Below, in pieces: positions 37,083 through 48,900 of a stretch of DNA of 64,000 nt. Under the pieces are notes generated by a model. It had not been told where the DNA came from, searched no databases, and worked only from the letters and a program-made list of their open reading frames with translations. The stretch is taken from assembly GCA_963855995.1 (NCBI GenBank), contig OY979730.1:11261300-11325299 (forward strand), in the 5' to 3' direction. Position 1 is the first letter of the stretch; each line of letters starts with the position of its first letter. The position numbers and the translations under genes were made by a program. The stretch is from Muricea muricata. Lineage: Eukaryota; Cnidaria; Anthozoa; Malacalcyonacea; Plexauridae.

Positions 37083-37325
37083 TAGCCCATTCCAGAAATG
37101 AGGAATTGATATTTGCAGACTTGCTGAATTAACTTGCATCAAGCTTGTGGAGAAAAAGTCGTGAGAATCAACTTGCATCAAACCTGTTGACAACTTTCAA
37201 CAGACCTGTCATCATTAAGTCGGAGCAAGCGATGTGAACGCATCCTGATATCAGCTTGATGACTGCCAGGGAACAAGCCTGTAATTCACTTACGCGTCTT
37301 TCTGGCTCTGCAAAGCTTGGGGGGG
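37083..37325. repeat. Family-A element, 'ACTTGCATCAAGCTTG' subtype, ending in a G run
   Basis: Contains 'GATGTGAACGCATCCTGATA' and AATCAACTTGCATCAAACC, and ends at TCTTTCTGGCTCTGCAAAGC with a run of about ten G. Confidence 0.75.
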
Positions 37326-37777
37326 GGGGTTAATATTCGTATATCCATGCGCTGCCCGATATTTTCTTTTGCAATAAGGTCGATCTCAAAATACTAGTGC
37401 AGAACACAAAATATTCGCCCGTCAATTAGGAATTATGAATAATGAGCATACGCATTAAGATGCAGAGATGTCCTGCTATTTTTAGCGCCGTTAAGTGTTT
37501 ATTCAGTACAAACTTTGACTTGGAAAGCAGGTGACTCTGAACAGGTTGTTTTCAAATGAGAATTTGATTATTATTGTACAGAATTACTGTATATATAGTA
37601 TTCATGCTGCTTCGAAAAAATTGTATGATATTTCTTTGCGTAGAAGCTATCGCATGTGGTTCAGAAATTTACCGGGAAAAAAAAACAGAGTAGCTAGACT
37701 TTTTGTGTAATAATGAAAGCCATTTATGAGCGCGATGTGAACCGTTCCTTTACTTTATCGTATGTTTGTTTTCCTAG

Positions 37778-38213
37778 ATAATTTCCGTTCAAAATGTTTA
37801 AACGAAACCTTTCGCTGGACAAGAGGTTATTTGAGAAGAAACCTCATCCAAATTCAGCGAAACCCAACCTGAGTGCAGGCAATCCTCCGGGCGCAGGCAA
37901 ACACCCCGCGAATGCGGGCGAAGAGCACCTAGACGCAGGCAAACCAACCCTAAGTTTCGGCCAACCTGCTGCAGACGTCAGCAAACTACCCTTTACTGCA
38001 GGCAAAGATTGCCCGAACGCAGGCAAATCCGTTGAAGACGCTGTAACTGAGGAGAATTTGGACGTTTTTGATATCGAGGGTGGAAACATGGAACAAAAAC
38101 TCGTTATGCAAAAGGCAATGTCAGTATCGTCGATCTCCAGTGAGAAAGAGATTGACGAAGACCCGACGAGTGTTTCCGATTTGGAACGAAGCGGAAAACG
38201 GAAAAGTAAAATG
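37778..38213 (+). CDS. Probable first coding exon upstream of TRPN (alternative N-terminus or separate gene)
   Basis: A strong acceptor (TTTGTTTTCCTAG) ends at 37777, an ATG follows at 37794, and 140 codons run to a consensus donor (AAAATG|GTAAGT) in phase 0. The product starts MFKRNLSLDKRLFEKK and holds a Gly/Ala/Lys-rich tract with about seven 'AGK..' repeats, then an acidic Ser-rich end (SVSSISSEKEIDEDPTSV). All TRPN introns are also phase 0, so it could splice to TRPN, for example onto an internal acceptor at 40131 (CCGTCTCTAAG). No intermediate exon is obvious in 38214-39960. Whether it belongs to TRPN or to another gene is open. Confidence 0.5.
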
Positions 38214-38264
38214 GTAAGTTACCATGGAAGTTATGTATTTAGATCAAGAGGTATTGCTCATAAT

Positions 38265-38565
38265 ATAGGTTGAATAAGAGATGTCCTTGCTAGACCTCAA
38301 GGAAGAACAGTTTAGAACTGATAGAGCTATCCAGTGTAAAATAAAGTTAGTTTAGTTTAGGTTCCTCCTGTAGTAACACTGGATCAATAAGCGATGATCC
38401 TTACTGGACCTCTAGGAAAACCAGTTTAGAACTGATAGAGCTATCCAGTATAAATAAAGTTAGTTTAGTTTAGGTTTCCTTCTGTAGTAACACTGGATCA
38501 ATAAGAGATGATCCTTACTGGGCCTCTAGGAAGAACAGTTTAGAACTGATAGAGCTATGTGATTG
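38265..38565. repeat. Family-C tandem array, ~2.5 units of ~114 bp
   Basis: 'TCAATAAGAGATGATCCTTA', TGGACCTCTAGGAA, 'AGTTTAGAACTGATAGAGCT' and AGTTAGTTTAGTTTAGGTT, identical in layout to 8860-9120 and 47955-48475. Confidence 0.9.
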
Positions 38566-39960
38566 GCTGTTCTCATTTTTCACCAAAGCATCAGGGGAAT
38601 GTACGTTAAAAATCGAGGGATTTAATTAATCAGTTTTTGTCAATACAGCTGATCGTCCTTACTTATATTAATTAACTTCACGGGGCGAAATAACTAGCCA
38701 AAATTGCTATTTAATTCACCTCGTTATCCTGCACTAAGTTTCATTACATTCACTAATCATTTTTTTCCACAATACGTGATATTTTGAAGCCATAGCGACA
38801 ACAGAAAAAACCTAATTTAATTCTCCGCACGCGAAAAAGGGCTAAAGTTACATGTGATATTATTCTCGCCCACCGGTTCTTTGAGAAAACACAAAAGCAT
38901 AATATCAATTTAAATTGCCATTGACTCGAAATAAAATCTTTCATCGTAATCATCGGATGAGTTTAAAAAGGAATATAACTTGTTAATGTTTAAAATACAT
39001 TATTTTTCATCTGTCTTTTGATTATCGTACAAAGATGGCGGATTTGTCGTGCTTGGACAAATTGCAAATTTGGTTTTTTCTTCGGCTTTTAAATTGTGCA
39101 TTAAAAGCTCTAGAGTTCAACACTATGTTATCGAAAATTTCTCGAACTAACGTTGCCAGTGTGAGCATTGCAGAGTGAATTAAGGCCTTTTGTCGGGACA
39201 TTATTCTACTCCTAATAACTTTCCTTCATTCGAAACTTGGAATTCTGTTTATATCGTTGTTAACACGTTTCGACAACCAGATCCCCTCCCAATGCAATAA
39301 TTGTTTTAAAACTTGAGATATAGGCACTTGCAGAGCTTGGTTTCTCTGGAGCTAATGGACGAGCTTCAAAAAACACGTAACCCTAATAATGGAGTCTCGT
39401 TCGTAAATGGCTTTCATTATAATTACACAAAAACTGTACTCTATTTTTTGCCAGTGAATTTCTGCTAGCACACGCATGACAAAAAGACACAATGACATAG
39501 GTTGCAATGTTTTGAAAGTGTTTATTTTCTTAATTTTCAACGCACGTTTTTGAGCATTGCTAAAGTTATACTTTTTCACGATGAGCCGATAGGCAAACAA
39601 ACACGACCGTAAAAAGTTAAGTTGAACAGCTTTCGTGTTGTGTCGAATTAAATCGGCCTTTCGTTGACTCACACCGGGCCTGTGTCTACAAAAAGGAGCG
39701 ATTGACACTTGCTTGTTTGCATAGCGGAGAAGAAAAAATTACTTTCAAGTTGGCGAAATGGACGAATAGATGTTGATTTTCGATTCGGGGAAATGTGTTT
39801 TTACTTGCGAACCAGTTGGAGATCCATTCAGAGCCCTGGTGTAAAATGGCACAACATGTGTTTGTGTGGGAAGCATCAATTCTGTCGTGGTTTAATTCGC
39901 CATGTCGTGTACATTTGACAGTTTCGAACCGGACTTGATTAAGAATACGTGTTCAATTTA
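38566..39960. other. Spacer or intron before the TRPN start
   Basis: AT-rich, with no coding exon I can support. If the exon at 37778-38213 belongs to TRPN this is its first intron; otherwise it contains the TRPN promoter. Confidence 0.4.
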
Positions 39961-42900
39961 ATGATGCCAAACAATAAAACGAAACGAGCAGTATCTAAAC
40001 CTGCAGGACGCAAGGGTCAGTCAAATGTTGACCAGTCACAGAGCGACCAACGCGGTTCGAAGTTGTTACAAGCGAGACGAGAGCAGCTTCGATCATCTTC
40101 AATGCCAACTGTAGTTGAATCCGTCTCTAAGGTGGAAGAAAACGGGAAATCGCGGCCGCGTAGCGCCGAGAATAACGTCGATTCGAGAGATGAAAATGTG
40201 AAATTCAAGACCTTGTTGCATTTTATGATGGCCGGGGAATGGACGGGGGCTCTGGGTCGGATGTCTAACTTAGACGAAAAATCCCCAGAGCTTGGCCAGG
40301 CTAATGTAAATATTGATTGTTCATTTTTGAATAACGCAGAAAGAGGTTTAAGTATGTCAATGATGTACATTAAGCGCATCTTGTTGTCTATTGTTTTAGA
40401 AGGAGGAAACCTAAACTAGGTTTAACTCTTGTCTTATATCTGCTGAAACTATCAGTCGGCCAAGGTTTCTGAAACCTAAACTAGACTAACTTTATTTATA
40501 CTGCATAGCTCTATCAGTTCTAAACTGTTCTTCCTAGAGGTCCAGTAAGGATCATCTCTTATTGATACAGTGTTACTATAGGAGAAAAACTAAACTAAAC
40601 TAACTTTATTTACATTGGATAGCTCTATCAGTTCTAAACATTTCGTCCCAGAAAATGCAATAAAGTGAGTGTGATGTATTTTGGTTGACGCTTTTTGTTG
40701 CATTTTCAGGTGAATGGCTCAACTCCTATCATGGTCGCGTGTAAGGAAGGAAAATATGCTCTAGTGGAGAAACTATTAGAAAGAGGAGCTTCTGTATCTG
40801 ATATCGACCTGGTATGTTTACCTTTCGTTAAATCTAGTACGAACTTGCATTATCAGCCACCAATTATAGCTCTTAGCTTCAACAGCCAGGAACGTGCAAA
40901 GTCCGTTGCAGGTTTCTCACCTTGCAGTCATCAAGTCGGTATAGTTGATAACAAATCTACTGCAAGTTTTAAACAGGCTTGATGTAAGTTGATTGTCACG
41001 ACTTTATCCACAAGCTTGGTGCGAGTTGTTTCAACAACTTGTACCAAGTCTGAAGACATCAAGTTACCTGATTTTCACAGACTTGGTGCAACTTGATGAA
41101 GCCAACAGGCTTGATGCAACTTGATCACAAACTTGCCTCAAGCGGTCTTTGCGTGTTCTCTTCGTGTTGTCTGATTTAAAGATATATTTCTTTGAACTAG
41201 AATGGAATGACCCCCCTGCATTACGCCTCGCTCTCTGGTTCGGAATCCACAGTGAAAGTCCTGGTGAAGCAGAAAAGTGAATTGTCACTGACAAGAAACG
41301 TAAGTTTAGACAGAAGCACGAAGATGCTAAACTGTACAACTGGGGCCGGTTGAATCAAAGGCGTTTAGCTTTAACGGCGGATAAGAGAAATTTAAAAATT
41401 TTTACACCTAGTATGGAACTGAAATTATGAGTTTAATAGAACAAATATTTAGTTTTATATATAGTTGTTCTTCTCAGGTCAGATAACTTTAGCTGGTTTG
41501 TTTATACAGCATGCAAACTTGTTTTATATTTTTGACTTACCCACCGTTTAAGCTAAACGCCTTTGATACAACCCGCCCCTGACAAGCAGGGATAGGGATA
41601 TACCCATGTGTTTTCAGTCTGAAGTCATTTAGAGAGATTCGGAAAAGTGTTTAAACAGTTGTGTATTTTGTAAAATAGTATCAGCAATGTTTTGGAGTGC
41701 AATGTGGTGTGTCTAAGTCCAGACTAAAGCCTGGATCACACTAGTCGTAAGAATCGGGTATTTTCTACTTCTCTCGTATGTGAATGAATGTGTGAACAAA
41801 CTAAAGTATAGGACAAATATTAGATTGCTTTTGCAGTGGTATAGAATTCACTCAATCACATCGGCCAGAGGAAGCCATCCCCGATACTTACGACAAGAGG
41901 CAAAAAAGATGGCGGATGTCGATATTACCAGAATGCATTGGGGTCTGAAATCGTCTTGAAGAACAGACAGAAGAAAATTGGTTATTTTCACACTTGTGTT
42001 TAAATTTCAATCCATTAGCTTTGCTTCTTGTCATCTTTTCCCAGGTATTCTTGCTTGATTCTCGCAATGCATTCTGGTATGGTCGACATGTCGCCATCTT
42101 TTTTGTCGCGGTGAACTGCAAGTCGTTTTTCCAGTTTCGAGCGTTGTTTGTTATCGAATTATTTTCATCCAAATCATTATATGTCAACGAGCTCTATCTT
42201 TTACGAGAACGATTGTATTTTGTTCGCTTATAGAACGAAGGACAGACCCCTCTCCATTTGGCGTGCACACGTATCGCAGGCGCAGTTCCAGTTGTAAAAC
42301 TTCTGGTCAAGTCGATAGGAGAGGAAGCGAAACTCATGAAAGACAATGCAAGTGTTGACGATGTGATATAGTCCCCATCTATCTCCTTTTGTTAGCTTTA
42401 TTCAAATCAGGGATCGCTTGTATAAAGAGCGTTTAGCTTAAACGCTGGATAAGAAAAAAATTTAAAAGCGCTCCTATTCATCATGCAAATAATTGAACTT
42501 AAATTTTCTCAACTAAATATGTAGTTCTATGTGTATTTGTTATGTTCCGACCGAAAAGTTTAGTTTGCTTTCAGTCAATAGTTCATTGGCCTATTTGATA
42601 TTTTCGACTTATCCACCGTTTAAGCTAAACGCCTTTTATACAACCGCTCCCACAAGTGTAAATCTGTGTTGGTAACCCCACTGTCTCCCACTTTTGAACT
42701 GCTTGTCGGAAAAATACAGAATTTGTCTCTGGAAAAATGCAGACTTGTTGGTAAATTGATAACAAATTGTTGGTGAATTTACCCAAAAGTATTGATCGGG
42801 TCCGTGGATTGCAAAGTATGTGGAGGAACTCCCTCCGAACGGAATGGTATTGTTATGCCCCTGGTTTAAAGTATTTAACACAACTTGTGGCAAGTTTAGC

Positions 42901-45900
42901 AAAAAAGCCCTCAACAAGTTGTGTTTGCACTGCTTGTCCCAAGCTATCAACAAATTTGGAGCAACTTGCGTAAAGCTTAAGGTGACTTGTTGCAAGGTTG
43001 TCCTAACAACTCTGATATAGACCTGTTGTAGTAAGATTGTCACAAAGCTGACAACACAAAGCTCTGACAATACTGTTTCATCATGACTGTATCAGTCTTG
43101 TTGGAACAACCATGTAACAAGTCAGTCCCATCAAGCCTGTTACAAGTTCTTAACGGCTTGTTCTAAACTTGTTTCAACCAATGGGATCGAGCAGGTGGAA
43201 CATAATTTGTCAGCAGCTTGTGAACAGACTTGTTACAACTTGTAGTAGCCGCTACGTAACATTTTTTTTGTGCTTCTAGGATGGCAACACACCGCTGATG
43301 CTAGCAGTGGAGACTGGAAATCAGCTGGTTGTGCGAGAACTTCTGACAAGCAAAGCTAAAGAACAGTTGAAGATTGTTAAACCAGTGAGTAGGCTACTTT
43401 TGACTGTGAACTTGGTTTCAAGTTTGAAAACTGTTTCGAAGGTTGTTGTTTCAGGAGGTACTGTTATTTTCAGAATTCTGGTGACTCGGCGTTTCATCAT
43501 TGCGCTCGAAAAAAAGACGTTGAAATGGCGCGAATATTGCTTGACGCTGGATCTGCAGTAAATCTTAGGAATGTAAGAATATTGTTGTATTTCTCAGAAC
43601 TTCATTTAAACGAGAGTTGAGAAGTGAGATTTTGTATGAGAGTTCTCTCAACTCTCATGTCCTGGTCAAACGTGAACAAGAGTTGAATGAGAGTTGATGA
43701 GAGTTGACAAGCGAGATTTTGTATGAGAGTTTTCTCTCTAATGTACTGGTCAAACGAGAACAGGATTTCCAAATTATGTGGTTAGCTGTACATTTTCTTT
43801 CTTACAGAACGATGGTCAGACAGCATTTCATATCGCTGCGTATGAGGGTGATGAGGGGATGATTAAACTATTGGGCGCGTCGAACAAGCTGTCAGCAGAC
43901 ATTCAGGACAAGGTAAAGTGTGCCCTGTGGCTTTCTCTTATGAGACTTTTGTGAAAATAATCTTCCAATGCTCTAAACGCTGAGCCTCGTGGGGTTTTCT
44001 CCGGCTACTCTGGTTTCCTCCCACAGGGAGTGTTTACAGGGTGAGTTGAGATTAGCCCCTGACTGATCCTTCCATCGTAGCTGTGCTCCGTGATCAGACA
44101 TGAGTCATAAGCTGGCTGTCAGAGGCGCTCTTAGAAAGCCTTCGACTGGATTAGGTTGAGTTGCGTCCTTCGTAATTCAGCTTAGCCCTCAGCTGCAAGT
44201 AAGGAGGTCAAAGCACGTCTCGACTTTAATTAGCCGCCTTTAAACCCTGGCTCATGACTTGCGGAATTTAACTGATGAAATGCCTTAGATTTGAAGGGTT
44301 TTTTGTTTTAGCATGATCGCACTGCCGTTCATATCGCTGCAGAAAGAGGCTTTTCTGATATCGTGGAATATCTTGTCGACAAAGTTAAAGTAGATGTCAA
44401 TTTTAGAGCAAAGGTGAGATAGATTACCTCCTGAAAACACTAGTCTAAGTTGATTTCTTTTCCAAATGCTGTTTCGTATCCTCCACCAATTCTTTCAATT
44501 CAAACCACTTTTTCCGTTAAACTTTTCCTATATCGTTAGGAATTTTTACCTTTGCTCTTGCGTGTGTAAATTGTATAAAAGTAGGACAATTTTCCATAGA
44601 ATATCTGTCGGAGTGAAACTTACAAAACTAACGATTCAGTTATCCAGTTTCATCATCGTTTTAGTCTGGGGATACTCTTGTTCACATTGCGGCTCAAAAT
44701 GGTCACTCCGAGACCGTTCTTACTTTGTTGAAGAAAGGAGTCCCTCTGCATATGCCAAACAAAGTGAGTTAATGTGTTGCACGCAGTTTTGTACTGTAAC
44801 ACACCAAAAAACGTCACAGACTTATTGCAAATTGCCAATTTTACCAGCTTCTTGCAAGTTGTCAACAAGTTGCAATAAACTTCAATTTCATCAAGTTGCA
44901 ACAAGTCGGTTAAAATCAGGCTTGTTGCAACATGTTTTTTGCCAACTTTTTACAACTTGTTGAAACAATTTGCAGCAAGCCTGTGGATAGCAAGTTTTGA
45001 AAACCAACTTGCAACGACTTGATCAACAGGCCGATATTAAGATGCACGTGTTTGCATGGCCCGCGACAGCTTGTTGGCGACAAGACTGTTGTAAAGTTGT
45101 TGACAAACTTGTTACAAGGTGATTGTCAAAATTTGTTATCCACAGGCTTGCTGCAAGTTATTTCAACAAGTTGTAAGAAGTCTGCAAATGACAACTTGCA
45201 ACAAGCCTGATTTTAACACACTTGTTGCAACTTGATGAAATTGATAAGTTTGTTAAAACTTGCTGTCAAGTTGTAACAAGCCGATGAAATTGATAAATTG
45301 CAACAATTCTGTGGCGTTTTTAGCTGTGTACAAATGTATAAAGTGTTATATTTATTATTCTCAGTCTGGGGAGGTGTCACTTCACGCGGCAGTTCACTGT
45401 GGTCACGTTGGTGTTGTAAAAGCTTTGTTGAACAAAGGAGCTTCAGTAGACACGAAAACCAAGGTAGGATTTTGCAATTTATGATTTGGACATCTCAAAA
45501 ATGTAATATCAAACTGAATGAGGCGATATTTCCTAGGATATGTATACCCCATTGCACATCGCTGTACAACACCGCCAACCAAGAGTAGTGCAGACTCTCC
45601 TAGGGTATGGAGCAAATGTTCACCTCAAGGGAGGAAGTGTAAGTGGATTTTTACCACATGTAGTATTAGTTTGAACTATCTTGTTGGAGATTAAATCAAC
45701 ATCAACATTGTTAAAAGCCAAATGAACGTGTTTTTAAGGGCCAGGCCGCGTAGAGTGATTTTTTAGCAAACGCTTTTGTGTTCTTTATTTTTCATTCTTA
45801 AAAAGCTCGAAGAAACTCCTCTTCACATCGCTGCTCGTATTAAAGATGGTACTGCAGTTGCTGATATGTTATTGAAAAGCGGGGCGAATGTTGATGTTCC

Positions 45901-48900
45901 TCAAGAGGTTTGAATTATCTGCTACAGCTTGTTTCACCTATTCCTTTTAATTCACTTCTTCATTGTAGGCCGCTTTATTTCATTTCACGTCCGTCATCTT
46001 CATTCCACTCTACTTCACTTCAATTTATTTACAGCAGTTTACTGAAACCCATTACACGATCACACATCACATCACATTACACTACATCACACTACATCAC
46101 ATCACATCACACTACATCACACCACATCATATCACACCACATCACACTACATTACATCACATCACATAACATTACATCACACCACATCAGGCCACATTAC
46201 ATCAAACCACATCAGGCCACATGACATCATATCACATCACATCACATTACATCACACCGCTTCACATTTCATCACACGACACTACATCACATCACGCTGT
46301 AACATCGCATCACACCGTAACATCACATCACACCATAACATCACACGACACTACATCACATCACACTATAACATCACATCACACCATAACATCACATTAC
46401 ACAACGCCACATCCCACCACACATTTTATTACATTTCATACTCTCCTTTGTATCATAGAATGGAGAGACATCCCTTCACATTGCTACAAGAAACGACAAC
46501 ATTGCTATGGTTAAGTTGCTGCTCGCCGAGGGTGCAAATGCCGCCAGAAAATCGAGGGTAACATAATAATCAGGCTTTAAACAGCCTTGATGCTTCCAGC
46601 TTTGTTTTTAAAGCATCACCTCAAAGAACTCGGATGTAATCTTTTGCTTCATAGACTGGAGAAATCCCGTTGCATATCGCAATTGAGAAGTCGTTGGAAA
46701 AAATTGTTCTGGTCTTAATCGACCACACATTGACGTCATCACTCAAGGCATCCCATGGCGTGAAATTGATTATGAACTCTCCTAATAAGGTAGGACGTTT
46801 GCTGCTAGAACACGCAAAGCAACAAGAGTATCTTCTTTGAACACCATGTTTTCTTTAGAAAGGAGAGACGCCTCTGCATTATGTTTGCAAGTTAAGAAAC
46901 AACAACGAGATTGGTGAACTTGATTTGAAAACAGCGAAACTTTTGTTGAAGTATGGCGCTGATCCGAACGTGGAAACCGCCGAGGTGAGTGTTGTTTAAG
47001 CTGGAATTTTTAACAATACGTGAAAGTCTAGGATAGTGCATTAGATACAGCTTAACAGGTCTGTTAACATCTTGCAACAAACGTGTTACTCACAAGCCGA
47101 TATCAGGATGTGTTGGCATGGCTTGTGACAGCTTGTTGACGACAAGTCCGTTGCATTTGTCAACAGACTTGTTGAAAAGTTGATTGTCAAAACTTGTTAT
47201 CCACAGGCTTGCTACAAGCTGTTTCAACAAGTTACCATTGTGGTAGTGTTGATTTTCGACCGATTAAATATAAATTGCTGTTTCTGTTAATGTTTCTGTT
47301 ATAATTTCTGTTTCTTCCTCAGCCAAGGGAGACGCCGGTTCACTACTGCTCGAGACATGGCAACAATGAGATCCTTGTCGCCTTATTCAGCGCAGTCTCT
47401 GTTGAAGAAGTGCAAAGACTGGTGAACCAGAAAACAAGGGTGAGTATATCACAAGGTTGAATTAGTTTGATTATTTATTTACTATCATTTTTTCGAACTT
47501 GAAAGCTGAAACATTGGTAGTGAAGTCAAAAGCACACAAAAACATAGGATCTTTCACTACCATTTTCGCTACTTTGTACCCATGCGGTTTCACCATAGCT
47601 TCACCGCTCTTCAAAACCTTCCCAAGCACCCCCACGCGCTCGCTACTTTATTGACTGATCTCTCTATATAACTGTGTTTAAAGCACATAGGGTGCATTAG
47701 GCACGAGGCTGACCTGAAGCGATACAAATGGAATTTGAGGTTTTAAGCGAAGGTTCTTCCTAAAGTCACTACGACTAACTTTACGACGAAGGGCTTTGGC
47801 TTGAAATGTCGAATTTTTTTCTATTTTTATTTAGGATGGGTTGACGCCGTTACTTATTTCTGCAAAAGAAGGAAATTTGGACGTAATCAAATCATTGATG
47901 AGCCGCCAAGCCAGACTGGATGCTTTTGACGAGGTGCGTGATGTAACGAATTAGTTTAGGTTTACACTGGATCATTAAAAGATGATCCTTTCTGGACCTC
48001 TAGAAAGAACAGTTTAGAACTGATAGAGCTATCCAGTATAAATAAAGTTAGTTTAGTTTAGGTTTCCTCGTGTTGTAACACTGGATCAATAAGAGATGAT
48101 CCTTACTGGACCTCTAAGAAGAACAGTTTAGAACTGATAGAGCTACCCAGTATAAATAAAGTTAGTTTAGTTTAGGTTTGTTTCTGTAGTAACACTGGAT
48201 CAATAAGAGATGATCCTTACTGGACCTCTAGGAAGAACAGTTTAGAACTGATAGAGCTACCCAGTATAAATAAAGTTAGTTTAGTTTAGGTTTGTTTCTG
48301 TAGTAACACTGGATCAATAAGAGATGATCCTTACTGGACCTCTAGGAAGAACAGTTTAGAACTGATAGAGCTACCCAGTATAAATAAAGTTAGTTTAGTT
48401 TAGGTTTGTTTCTGTAGTAACACTGGATCAATAAGAGATGATGCTAACTAAGTCTCTTTTAAGAACAATTTAGAAGTCATGTATTTTAATTTCATTTTTT
48501 CTATTTTCCAGAAAGGTAAAACTCCACTTCATCTTTCGTGTGAGCACGGTCACAAAGATGTTGTACATTTCCTGCTCAACTCTAAGGCTTACATCAATGC
48601 GAAAACGAAACTTGGTCTAACTGCTCTGCATCTCGCCGCTCAGAAGGGATATAAAGACATCGTTGAGATGTTAGTTACTTCATTTAATGCCAGTATTGAC
48701 GCTTTATCTCTGGTGAGTTTATATCTGTTAATAGTTTGCAATAAGATAGATACTGTCGTGGTTTGTGTCTGAACTACCTGAAAAAGACATCTTAAACGTG
48801 TTGATCCAGTGTAGGTAATATTCTACAATAAGCTGTCGTGGTTTGTGTCTGAACTACCTGAAAAAGATATCTTAAACGTGGTGGTCTAGTGTAGGTAGTA

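Noticed and set aside
42348-42362. GT donor at 42363 as the end of the third-repeat exon
   Set aside because: GTGATA is a poor donor and adds five residues beyond the repeat boundary; the GC donor at 42348 fits the neighbouring pattern better, though transcripts should decide.
45910-46514. Long His/Ser/Thr-rich frames (about 104 and 97 codons)
   Set aside because: They are readings of a CATCACA microsatellite inside a TRPN intron.
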